Shown here piece after piece: positions 1 to 6,052 of a stretch of DNA of 6,076 nucleotides. The stretch's first letter is position 1; every line of letters starts with the position of its first letter. Source of the DNA: Actinomycetes bacterium (lineage in GTDB: Bacteria; Actinomycetota; Acidimicrobiia; Acidimicrobiales; Acidimicrobiaceae); assembly GCA_021819025.1 (NCBI GenBank), contig JAKASN010000134.1, forward strand, positions 1 through 6,076, written 5' to 3'. The translations under genes were made by a program, and so were the position numbers. The notes beneath the pieces are model-generated. The model saw nothing but the letters and a program-made list of their open reading frames with translations. It ran no database searches and had not been told where the DNA came from.

Positions 1-2100
1 GTGCGCAAGCGCATCGTCGCTGGCCTTGACGAGGCCTATGAGATGATGGAACAGACCGGTGCCGCCCCGGGCGCAAAGTGGGGCGATCTCACCAGCGCGG
101 TCTATTCCGCGGGCGGGGACCTCGTCCATATCAGTTCCGGTGGCGTGCTGGCCTTCGCTTCGGTGTTGCACTACCCGGTGCGCTTTATCAACAAGTACTG
201 GGCTTCGGAGCCATCGGTGGGAATACACGACGGGGATGCCTTTATCCACAACGACGCCCGATACGGCAACATTCACTGCACCGATCAGTCCATTATCATG
301 CCGGTATTCCATGAGGGCGAGATCATCGCCTGGGTGGCGACGGTGGTGCACGAAGGCGAGAACGGCGCCAAGGAGCCCGGCGGAATGCCTTCGAGCTCGG
401 AGTCCGCTTTTGACGATGGGTTGCGCATGCCGCCATTCAAGATCTTCGAGCGCGGAGTCTTGCGTCGTGATCTGCTAACTTTCCTGCAGAACTCGGTGCG
501 TGAGCCCAAGCTGCAGTACCAGGATCTCAAAGTGAAGTACTACGCCGCGCTTCGCATCAAAGAGCGCGTTCTCGCGGTAATCGATGAGGTAGGACGCGAT
601 ACTTTTGTGGTCTCGCTGCGCAAGTCCCTTGAGGATGTTGAAGCCGAGGCGCGGCGCCGGGTGAGTTTGGTTCCCGATGGAACTTACCGGGTGAATCTCT
701 GGTCGGACTCCACGCTGCGTGAGAATCTCCTCCTCAAATACCCCTGTGCTATCACCATCAAGGGTGAGCAGATGACCATCGACTGGCGCGGCGCCGCTCC
801 GCAATTTCTCAACCGGGCCTTCAACTCCACGCTGGGAACTTCCAAGTGCGGCATGAACCAGGGGATCCTCGCCTTTCTCTGGCCTGATCTTCCCCGTGGC
901 ATCTCGGTGATGAATAGCATCGAGATCCTCACCGATGTCGGGAGCTGTCTCGACCCCACCGACGATGCGCCACTCGGGCAGAGCCTCCAAGGCGCTTTCA
1001 AGGCTTTCGCGATGACCCAGGCGCTATGGTCGAAACTTACCTTTAGCTGCGAGGAGAAGTTCGGCGCCATCATCGCGCCATGGTTCAACCAGATCAACAC
1101 CTTTCTCTTTGGCGGAATCACCCAGCACCAGGAGTTCGTGGGCAACGTCTGCGCTGATCTCAATGGCATGGGAGGTGGAGCGAGAGCCTACAGCGATGGC
1201 GAGCACTCCATGGCGCCGTTTTTCGCCGCCATGGCCGACATCGGCGAGCAGGAGATCATCGAAGAAGACGTGCCCTTCATGCAACTCATCTCCAAAAAGA
1301 TCAAGCGCGACAACCAAGCCTTTGGAAAGTATCGCGGAGGGATGGGATACGAGATGGCGCTGGCGGCCAAAGGGACGCCGTTCTGGGGGTTTGCCACCGT
1401 CTCGAGCGGATCGAAGTTCCCTCCCACCCCGGGCCTCTTTGGCGGATACGGCTGTCCGACCTTGCCTTTGGCCAAGATCAAGGGGGTCAACGTCTTCGAT
1501 GAGATGAAGAATACTCCCGAGAACTGGCAGTTTGACTTTGAAACGCTCCTCAACGAACAACCCCTTCCCGGCGCGCGCTACTCCACGCATCACATGGGAA
1601 TGGCTCTCGAACTCGCCAACGAGGGAGACATCTTCATGATGTGCCAAGGATCGGGAGGGGGCTATGGCGACGTGCTGGAGAGGGATCCCGCCGAGGTGAT
1701 GGCCGATATCGAGGCGGGCTACATTTCAGGCGAAACCGCTCGGGAGATTTACTTCTGCGTCTTTGACCCCGAGACCCTCGCTGTCAACGAGACCGCGACC
1801 ACCCAGGCTCGCGACGCCGAGCGCCGCGCACGCCTCGAGCGCGGACGCCCATATTCGGACTTCATCCAAGACTGGGTTACCGAAGCGCCGCCGGAGGCGA
1901 TTCCCTACTATGGCTCATGGGGCGATGACAATTCGATGATCCATGCGGTCGCTTGGGGGGCAGCTGGTCCCATCAAGCTCGTCGCACCGATGGCGCAGAT
2001 GCCGCCCATTATGCTCCCCGATCCCAAGGATCTCGCCATCTTGGGCCTTCAGGCCGAAATTGCCGCGCTTCGGGCCGCCGGTGCGCCAAGCGATGCTTGA
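1..2100 (+). CDS. Acetone-carboxylase-like alpha subunit (hydantoinase B/oxoprolinase family), probably 5'-partial
   Basis: This is a HyuB-type catalytic subunit most like the alpha subunit of acetone carboxylase (AcxB) and related ketone carboxylases. In the known enzymes a HyuA-type partner uses ATP to activate bicarbonate and the ketone, and the alpha subunit carries the Mn site where C-C bond formation is completed in the cytoplasm. Visible hallmarks, numbered from the GTG at position 1: HDGD (76-79), HND (83-85), then HCTD (92-95) and VVH (115-117). H92, D95 and H117 match the metal-ligand pattern of the Acx alpha subunit. GKYRGGMGYE (442-451) and the glycine-rich SGGGYGDVLERDP (551-563) are classic HyuB motifs. 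The open frame of 699 residues is shorter than the roughly 770 of AcxB, and residue 3 aligns near AcxB residue 60, so the true start is probably upstream of the window and the GTG at 1 is likely internal. The stop overlaps the next gene by 8 bases, suggesting translational coupling. The substrate (acetone, another ketone or an aromatic ketone) cannot be read from sequence alone. A hydantoinase or oxoprolinase is less likely, given the Acx-like N-terminal metal region. Confidence 0.85.
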   Translation: MRKRIVAGLDEAYEMMEQTGAAPGAKWGDLTSAVYSAGGDLVHISSGGVLAFASVLHYPVRFINKYWASEPSVGIHDGDAFIHNDARYGNIHCTDQSIIMPVFHEGEIIAWVATVVHEGENGAKEPGGMPSSSESAFDDGLRMPPFKIFERGVLRRDLLTFLQNSVREPKLQYQDLKVKYYAALRIKERVLAVIDEVGRDTFVVSLRKSLEDVEAEARRRVSLVPDGTYRVNLWSDSTLRENLLLKYPCAITIKGEQMTIDWRGAAPQFLNRAFNSTLGTSKCGMNQGILAFLWPDLPRGISVMNSIEILTDVGSCLDPTDDAPLGQSLQGAFKAFAMTQALWSKLTFSCEEKFGAIIAPWFNQINTFLFGGITQHQEFVGNVCADLNGMGGGARAYSDGEHSMAPFFAAMADIGEQEIIEEDVPFMQLISKKIKRDNQAFGKYRGGMGYEMALAAKGTPFWGFATVSSGSKFPPTPGLFGGYGCPTLPLAKIKGVNVFDEMKNTPENWQFDFETLLNEQPLPGARYSTHHMGMALELANEGDIFMMCQGSGGGYGDVLERDPAEVMADIEAGYISGETAREIYFCVFDPETLAVNETATTQARDAERRARLERGRPYSDFIQDWVTEAPPEAIPYYGSWGDDNSMIHAVAWGAAGPIKLVAPMAQMPPIMLPDPKDLAILGLQAEIAALRAAGAPSDA

Positions 2101-2947
2101 GGGGCTTGCCGCGGCGCGAGATGGCGAACCTCTTTGGATCGACTCGCTGGAGTACTGCCAGGCGCGCATTCTGCACAACGGGGCGCTGCCCTGGGATAAC
2201 CCCGCTGAGATCGGGGACTTCTTCGCCAAGGCGGACGGCTTGTTCTCCTCCGATGCGGTCCTCTTCGACATGGGAAGGGCCTATAGCGATTTGGTCGGCG
2301 CCGATGTCGGGATCCGCACCGAGATGGGAGCTAGGGACCGAGCTGGATACGCCCTCAAGGTGATGCTCGGGGACGCTTTTCTACGCTCGCTGTTGCTCGA
2401 TGCTGCGGTAGCGGTGGCGGCGGTTGCCCGCTCACGTCAGCGCAGCTTGGTAATTTCGCTTCCGTCTCCCCCGCGCTGGTTGCGCGAGGCGCAGCGCCTG
2501 AGGACTGGGGATCCTCATGTGAAGGGGTTACTTGAGCAAAAGGAACTGGAGGCGGGGGCGATTTATACCGCGGATCATCTTCGCGCCCTGGCCACCTTGC
2601 CAATTGACGCTATAGTGATCGACGAGGGAGGGCGAAGGGACGAGGCGGTTAACTCCTTTGAGGCGTACCGTCCGATACTCAACGTTGCGGAGCATTTTGG
2701 CTGGCCGGTGTTGCATCGAGCCGACTTGGATCCATGCTGGAGCTGTGCGGCCGTCGAGGGAGTTGTGGCTTCGCTGGGATGCTGTGCTCCGGCAGTTGCT
2801 GAAGCGCAGCCTTGGGGAGTGGTGAGCGAACTGGGTGCGTCGGCTGCGGTTTGTGCAACTGGAGGATCGCCGGCGGTGCTGGTGGTACCAAAAGGCGGCG
2901 ACCCGGATGATATGAGAAGCCAGATGGCTAGCCTTCGCCAAAGATAA
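2093..2947 (+). CDS. Protein of unknown function coupled to the carboxylase alpha subunit
   Basis: I do not recognise the family of this 284-residue, roughly 30 kDa soluble protein. The ATG at 2093 is preferred because it gives the overlap ATGCTTGA with the upstream stop. The frame stays open back to 1943, but the extra N-terminus is an Arg/Ser/Pro-rich shadow of the upstream gene; a GTG at 2081 is the only close alternative. No strong Shine-Dalgarno is seen, consistent with coupled translation. There is no signal peptide. One Ala/Val-rich stretch (about 100-112) could be a buried helix. Notable segments are LPWDNPAEIGDFFAKADGLF (32-51), LVISLPSPPRWL (119-130), IDAIVIDEG (171-179), AYRPILNVAEHFGWPVLHRAD (within 191-211), cysteines C215, C218, C230, C231 and C254, and a Gly-rich tail. 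Alternating short hydrophobic strands and helices suggest an alpha/beta fold, possibly a barrel of uroporphyrinogen-decarboxylase or MetE type; that is only an impression. The tight overlap implies a role as accessory subunit or partner enzyme of the carboxylase. Confidence 0.8.
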   Translation: MLEGLAAARDGEPLWIDSLEYCQARILHNGALPWDNPAEIGDFFAKADGLFSSDAVLFDMGRAYSDLVGADVGIRTEMGARDRAGYALKVMLGDAFLRSLLLDAAVAVAAVARSRQRSLVISLPSPPRWLREAQRLRTGDPHVKGLLEQKELEAGAIYTADHLRALATLPIDAIVIDEGGRRDEAVNSFEAYRPILNVAEHFGWPVLHRADLDPCWSCAAVEGVVASLGCCAPAVAEAQPWGVVSELGASAAVCATGGSPAVLVVPKGGDPDDMRSQMASLRQR

Positions 2948-3002
2948 ACTCGTATTGACCTTGGCGGTGGAGGTTTTCGTCGCTGCGGTTGGTGCCATCG
3001 CT

Positions 3003-3013
3003 GGGGGGCGAGA
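3003..3013 (+). promoter_or_regulatory. Candidate ribosome binding site for the PucR-type regulator
   Basis: A purine-rich run, GGGGGGCGAGA, lies 5 bases before the GTG at 3019 and 11 bases before the ATG at 3025. It is the best Shine-Dalgarno-like sequence near the gene and is the reason for choosing GTG 3019 over the TTG at 2989. An earlier GGAGG at 2968-2972 is too far from any in-frame start to be convincing. Confidence 0.35.
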
Positions 3014-3018
3014 CGAGC

Positions 3019-4278
3019 GTGGATATGGACGAAGGCGCAATCATTGAGGCTACTAAGGCCCTGGCGAGGCGGCTCAACCGCGATCTCGGGGTGGTCTCGG
3101 CCTCGGTAAGCAAGGCGATTTCCGATTCCATTCCTGAGCTTGAGGTCGACCAACGCGTGCACGAGTTGATGGGCGCGAGCGTGGAGAGCAATGTGGAGAA
3201 TATTGTCCACATGCTCGCCCACAACATTCCCCCTGACCACATGGAGGCGCCTTCGGCTGCGCTGGAGTACGCGCGCCGCCTCGCTCAAAACGGCGTTCCC
3301 ATTCATGCCCTGGTACGAGCGTATCGTCTCGGACAAAGTCGTCTCCTCAAGGAGTCATCGGTCCATATTCACGCCATGTTTGACGAGGTGGAAGCTTCTG
3401 TCATCTATGAGAGGATCGTGGTCGAGACTTTTGCCTACATCGACTGGATTTCAGAGGCGATCATCTCGATCTACCAGGAAGAGCGTGAGCGCTGGCTCAG
3501 CGACCAGCAGGCTCTCCGAGCCGACATTGTGCGCCAGGTGGTAGCCAACAAAGCTACCGACTTGCCCGGAGCCGAGAAGTTGCTTGACTACCCATTTCGC
3601 CAGTGGCATGTTGGCGCCGCGATCTGGAGCTCGGAGACCGAAAGCGGCGAGCACTCGGGAATCGAGCGCCACGCGGTGCGCCTGGCTCGACAACTGCGTT
3701 GTGCTGGAGCTCCGCTGGTGATTCCCCAGGATCGCTCCAGTTCCTGGGCTTGGTTTCCCTTCGGTCAGACCGAGCCCGATCGCATCCCCTTTTCCTCGGC
3801 GATTCGCGAGCTGGCGATTCCGGTGCGCTTCGCGCTGGGCTCGGCGGGTTATGGCGCCTCGGGATTCAGAAAGACCCTGAGAAATGCCATTTGTACCCGC
3901 GAAGTGGCTTTGGCGTCCGGGGAGTTCGCCCAGAATGTCTTGACGTACCCCGAGATCAGCTCAGTCGCGCTTCTCACCAGGGATCTCTCAGCCACGAGAG
4001 AGTGGGTGGAGATGACTCTTGGACCGCTGGCGATAGATGACGAAAGCCATGCGCGGCTCCGTGAGACACTGCGAGTCTTTTTGGCCCACGGTGCGAGTTA
4101 CACCGCCGCCGCGGCGGAATTGGTGATGCACAAGAACTCGGTGAAGTATCGCGTCGAGCGAGCCACGATGGAACTCGGGCGCGGTCTTGGATGTGACCGC
4201 TTGGACGTCGAGCTGGCGCTGGCTGCCTGCCATTGGCTCGGCAAGTCGGTGCTGCGTCCCGCCGAAGCGCTGGGCTAA
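3019..4278 (+). CDS. PucR/CdaR-family transcriptional regulator with RsbRD-type N-terminal domain
   Basis: This is a cytoplasmic DNA-binding regulator of 419 residues from the GTG at 3019. The frame opens at a TTG at 2989 (429 residues), and GTG 2992 or ATG 3025 are also possible; the purine-rich run just upstream favours 3019. Three parts are visible. Residues about 20-165 are helical and resemble the RsbRD/RsbT co-antagonist N-terminal domain, with the typical GVPIHALVRAYRLGQ (92-106). Residues about 195-300 form the degenerate GGDEF-like middle domain of CdaR/PucR proteins. Residues about 345-408 are the C-terminal PucR helix-turn-helix, with LRETLRVFLAHG followed by the recognition signature HKNSVKYRVERA (371-382), close to the family's HRNTLRYR. 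The family normally controls catabolic operons in response to a metabolite. It lies 71 bases downstream of the unknown carboxylase partner on the same strand, so it may be co-transcribed with the carboxylase operon and regulate it. Family assignment is firm; target and effector are inference. Confidence 0.9.
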   Translation: MDMDEGAIIEATKALARRLNRDLGVVSASVSKAISDSIPELEVDQRVHELMGASVESNVENIVHMLAHNIPPDHMEAPSAALEYARRLAQNGVPIHALVRAYRLGQSRLLKESSVHIHAMFDEVEASVIYERIVVETFAYIDWISEAIISIYQEERERWLSDQQALRADIVRQVVANKATDLPGAEKLLDYPFRQWHVGAAIWSSETESGEHSGIERHAVRLARQLRCAGAPLVIPQDRSSSWAWFPFGQTEPDRIPFSSAIRELAIPVRFALGSAGYGASGFRKTLRNAICTREVALASGEFAQNVLTYPEISSVALLTRDLSATREWVEMTLGPLAIDDESHARLRETLRVFLAHGASYTAAAAELVMHKNSVKYRVERATMELGRGLGCDRLDVELALAACHWLGKSVLRPAEALG

Positions 4279-4391
4279 CGCCGCAGCCTCCGCAGTTGCG
4301 CCAAGGCGATGGTGTTTCGATTCTCTGGCGGGGCGTTCTCTTCACGCGCCCGATGGCATTGGCGTCACGACGTCGCGCCACACCGGTCGGG
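4279..4391. other. Short convergent intergenic gap with weak hairpins
   Basis: This gap separates two convergent genes. It holds no credible gene. The octamer GTCACGAC occurs at 4364-4371 and again at 4391-4398. At the border there are two small overlapping inverted repeats: GGTCG/CGACC at 4385-4399 and CCTCTC-ACCC-GAGAGG at 4398-4413; the second lies inside the end of the minus-strand gene. Neither is followed by a T-run on either strand, so an intrinsic terminator is not supported, although these hairpins could help end convergent transcription. Confidence 0.3.
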
Positions 4392-4874
4392 TCACGACCT
4401 CTCACCCGAGAGGGGATCCTGATATCGCGCCACCGTGAAGGCTATGACCATTGGGACGTCGAGTGCGAAAACTACCAGTGTGACTAGCAGTACCCCCAGT
4501 ATCGCGCCACGGGTGTCGTCGTAGATAAAGACAAAGCTCAACAAGCCCGCGATGACCAGGTAGGCGACGAGAGCCCAACGCGCGACCAAGAAGAAGGTGC
4601 CCCATGCAAAGGGGCGAATCCGACTCAACATTGCTACGGCGATCAGGGTAAGCGCTGCACCCATCGCGAGTGTGGCTACCGGTGGGGCGAGTGAGGGGCG
4701 ACCGGGCAGATGCGCCGCGAGGTAGACTCCGCCGACGAGCATCAAAGCGAGAGAAGTCACCGCCAACTCTGTTATCGGGGGTAACTTTTGATCCTTCATT
4801 TGAGGTGGCGAGCCGCTCTTGAGTGGGCGGGACTGTTCTGGGGGAAGTGAAGTTCGGTGCATCTTGCTGGTCAT
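4392..4874 (-). CDS. Small four-helix integral membrane protein, function unknown
   Basis: This 160-residue protein has a polar, Pro/Ser/Lys-rich N-terminus of about 30 residues followed by four predicted membrane segments at roughly 34-55, 62-86, 89-119 and 120-150, and a short polar tail ending in LSGERS. There is no recognisable catalytic motif and no cysteine. The chosen ATG at 4874 overlaps the stop of the upstream membrane gene as ATGA, with an AGGA ten bases ahead of it, so it is very probably translated by coupling. An internal ATG at residue 26 (complement of 4797-4799) could be the true start if the polar leader is not translated. It is likely an inner-membrane partner of the upstream protein, perhaps forming a two-component membrane complex. 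I do not recognise the family. Confidence 0.75.
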   Translation of the reverse strand: MTSKMHRTSLPPEQSRPLKSGSPPQMKDQKLPPITELAVTSLALMLVGGVYLAAHLPGRPSLAPPVATLAMGAALTLIAVAMLSRIRPFAWGTFFLVARWALVAYLVIAGLLSFVFIYDDTRGAILGVLLVTLVVFALDVPMVIAFTVARYQDPLSGERS

Positions 4875-5494
4875 GTTGTGGCGATCCTGGTCATGATGAT
4901 GAGAGTTGCCACCTGCATCGCTCCGGTAACGCCAGCGGTGTAAATGAAACGGCGCATGAGTCGGGCAATGATGACGCCATTGGGCGCGGGCTTTTTCAAC
5001 TCGAAGAGCACCGCGATGTTGGCGGGCTCGAGGATTCCGAGTGCGATTACCGTCATCACTGCCACGACAATTACAGATGCGATGACCCAGCTGTGGTTCG
5101 CATAGCTTGGGTAAAGATATCCGAGTTGGCGGGCGAGCTGCCAGCCCGACGCCAAGGTGCAGACCACCAGAGTTGGCATGATGAGAACCATTTTGGGCAT
5201 AAAGCGCACCGTGAATTCAGTCCTTGCAGGGATTGACATTCGCCCCAAGATCGGTCCTATCACGAATCCCAGGAATAGGTCGAAGGCCGTCCACAATCCT
5301 CCTCCGACAACGTGGAAAAAGTCGATCGCCCAGGGTCGATTGGTAGCGATGGTTACGACCAGACCAATGAGCACTGCGGCCACGATCGGTATCCCAAGAA
5401 GTGGCACGACCTGAAAGCTCGGCGGCGGCCCTGCCGCTGGGGTGGCTTGCTCGCCGTGGCGAGAAATGGGAGCCTGGGTTTCCGTGTCTGGCAT
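4871..5494 (-). CDS. Five-helix integral membrane protein, possibly CopD/DUF2269-like
   Basis: From the ATG at 5494 this is a 207-residue membrane protein. A polar, Pro/Ala-rich N-terminus of about 28 residues is followed by five predicted membrane segments at roughly 31-51, 57-83, 98-121, 135-156 and 183-203. Segment 2 carries FFHVVGGGLWTAFD (59-72) and the loop before segment 4 carries NHSW (133-136). A histidine in an H-x-x-G-G-G-x-W context resembles the membrane proteins grouped with CopD or DUF2269, some of which are thought to handle heme or copper, but this is a weak similarity and not an identification. A TTG at 5503 in the same frame is an alternative start; ATG 5494 is favoured because GGGGG lies 9 bases ahead of it. 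It is the first gene of a two-gene unit with the downstream four-helix protein (ATGA overlap). No signal peptide is seen; segment 1 would act as the anchor. Confidence 0.78.
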   Translation of the reverse strand: MPDTETQAPISRHGEQATPAAGPPPSFQVVPLLGIPIVAAVLIGLVVTIATNRPWAIDFFHVVGGGLWTAFDLFLGFVIGPILGRMSIPARTEFTVRFMPKMVLIMPTLVVCTLASGWQLARQLGYLYPSYANHSWVIASVIVVAVMTVIALGILEPANIAVLFELKKPAPNGVIIARLMRRFIYTAGVTGAMQVATLIIMTRIATT

Positions 5495-5503
5495 CTTGAT
5501 CAA

Positions 5504-5508
5504 CCCCC
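5504..5508 (-). promoter_or_regulatory. Candidate ribosome binding site of the membrane-protein operon
   Basis: On the minus strand GGGGG sits 9 bases upstream of the ATG at 5494. It directly abuts the alternative TTG start at 5503, which would be too close for initiation, so this site decides in favour of the ATG. The match to a consensus Shine-Dalgarno is modest. Confidence 0.35.
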
Positions 5509-5534
5509 GGTTCTGGGCATTTGCGGTTGAAGGC

Positions 5535-5554
5535 GCTGTCTGAGAGCCGACAGC
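5535..5554 (-). promoter_or_regulatory. Inverted repeat in the leader of the membrane-protein operon
   Basis: GCTGTC at 5535-5540 and GACAGC at 5549-5554 form a perfect 6-bp inverted repeat with an 8-base spacer. It lies about 40 bases upstream of the start codon and about 20 bases downstream of the candidate -10 box. It could be an operator or a leader hairpin. It has no T-run on the minus strand, so a terminator is unlikely. Confidence 0.3.
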
Positions 5555-5573
5555 TACAATGCCGCATCTCTTT

Positions 5574-5603
5574 CATATACGAGTCCGCTAGCGATGGTGT
5601 CAC
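5574..5603 (-). promoter_or_regulatory. Weak candidate sigma-70-type promoter for the membrane-protein operon
   Basis: On the minus strand GTGACA (complement of 5598-5603) is followed after 18 bases by TATATG (complement of 5574-5579). Each hexamer resembles the -35 TTGACA and -10 TATAAT consensus with a tolerable spacer. The position, about 80 bases ahead of the ATG at 5494, is sensible, but short promoter matches arise often by chance. Confidence 0.3.
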
Positions 5604-5824
5604 TAGATTCACAGAGCCCATTGGTGGGACTTGATATGGCGAGCGGCTCCAGGTGCGGAACAGGCGTAGTCTATTTCGGCTGATTGAATACGTCAACAGC
5701 ATGCCTTAGCTGGATTCTGCGAGCGAATTGTGGGATGTTTCGACGCTGCCGGACGTCTGATAGCTGGCGGACCACTCGGCCGGTATCGAGGGGGGTCGGG
5801 CACTCGCTAGCTGGGCTGTCGCAT
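5604..5824. other. Non-coding stretch between the membrane operon promoter and the IS remnant
   Basis: I see no supported gene here. A minus-strand frame running through 5671-6063 is open, but its distal half is the antisense of the transposase remnant and its composition (Arg/Ser/Pro-rich) is that of a shadow frame. Short plus-strand frames are interrupted by stops at 5707-5709 and 5758-5760. The hexamer GCTAGC occurs twice, just before this stretch and near 5807-5815, with no further structure. Confidence 0.4.
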
Positions 5825-5853
5825 TGAGGAGCCCCCGAAAAACTGATCCACCC
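5825..5853 (+). repeat. Putative left terminal inverted repeat of the IS3-like element
   Basis: The segment begins TGAGGAGCCCCCGAAAAACT and continues to CCACCC at 5853. It has the TGA start and C-rich beginning common to IS3-family ends and precedes the orfA remnant. The partner repeat is not in the window, so the length and identity of the repeat cannot be verified here. Confidence 0.4.
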
Positions 5854-5900
5854 GTAATGTGAGTCCTCCCTCCAAAACAGATTATGGAGGAATGAATAAC

Positions 5901-6052
5901 TTGAAGTCGACGGGCATAACCCCGAGCAGGTAATTAGAAAGTTCGCCGGGGGCGACAAGCTTCTTGACCAAGGAGCAACGGTCGACGAGACCGATGCTCT
6001 ATCCCTTGAGCTAACTGGGGGTTTTTTGCGTAAAGCTCCGCGCGGCCAATGA
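5901..6052 (+). pseudogene. Degenerate IS3-family transposase OrfA remnant
   Basis: In the frame reading GTC at 5906-5908 to the TGA at 6050-6052, the translation contains GHNPEQVIRKFAGGDKLLDQ followed by GATVDETDA. This matches the conserved start of IS3 OrfA proteins, of the form R-H-T-P-E-Q-(I/V)-I-R-K-L-x-E-G-x-K-L-L-x-x-G, which leads into the helix-turn-helix that binds the element ends. The reading is broken. The candidate start (TTG 5901, or ATG 5892, behind GGAGG at 5886-5890) is in another frame that stops at 5931-5933, implying a small indel near 5910. The expected helix-turn-helix continuation with its TYYRW-like segment is missing. The sequence jumps to FLRKAPRGQ and a stop, which resembles the end of OrfA (LK-E-A-A-R-G-N type), suggesting an internal deletion of about 40 codons. 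The gene is not functional. Confidence 0.7.

Noticed and set aside
1024..1647. 207-codon minus-strand open frame inside the carboxylase gene, and similar antisense frames elsewhere
   Set aside because: They lie opposite a gene with clear family motifs; long antisense frames are expected in GC-rich coding DNA.
1943..2092. N-terminal extension of the unknown protein to an ATG at 1943
   Set aside because: It would overlap the carboxylase by about 158 bases, and the extra residues are a low-complexity shadow of the carboxylase C-terminus.
2575..3336. 253-codon minus-strand open frame across the junction of the unknown protein and the regulator
   Set aside because: Arg/His/Pro-rich composition without domain features, and it is antisense to the well-supported regulator N-terminus.
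5950..6020. tRNA-like sequence on the minus strand (AGTTAGCTCAAGGGATAGAGCA followed by a CGGT/ACCG stem)
   Set aside because: It mimics a tRNA D-arm and anticodon arm, but there is no GGTTCGAATCC-type T-arm, no matching acceptor stem, and the anticodon loop is odd. The same bases are explained by the OrfA remnant on the plus strand.
6001..6027. GGGGG followed by TTTTTT, resembling the tail of an intrinsic terminator
   Set aside because: Only a 3-4 bp stem (CCC/GGG) can form in front of the T-run, and the segment lies inside the decayed transposase.
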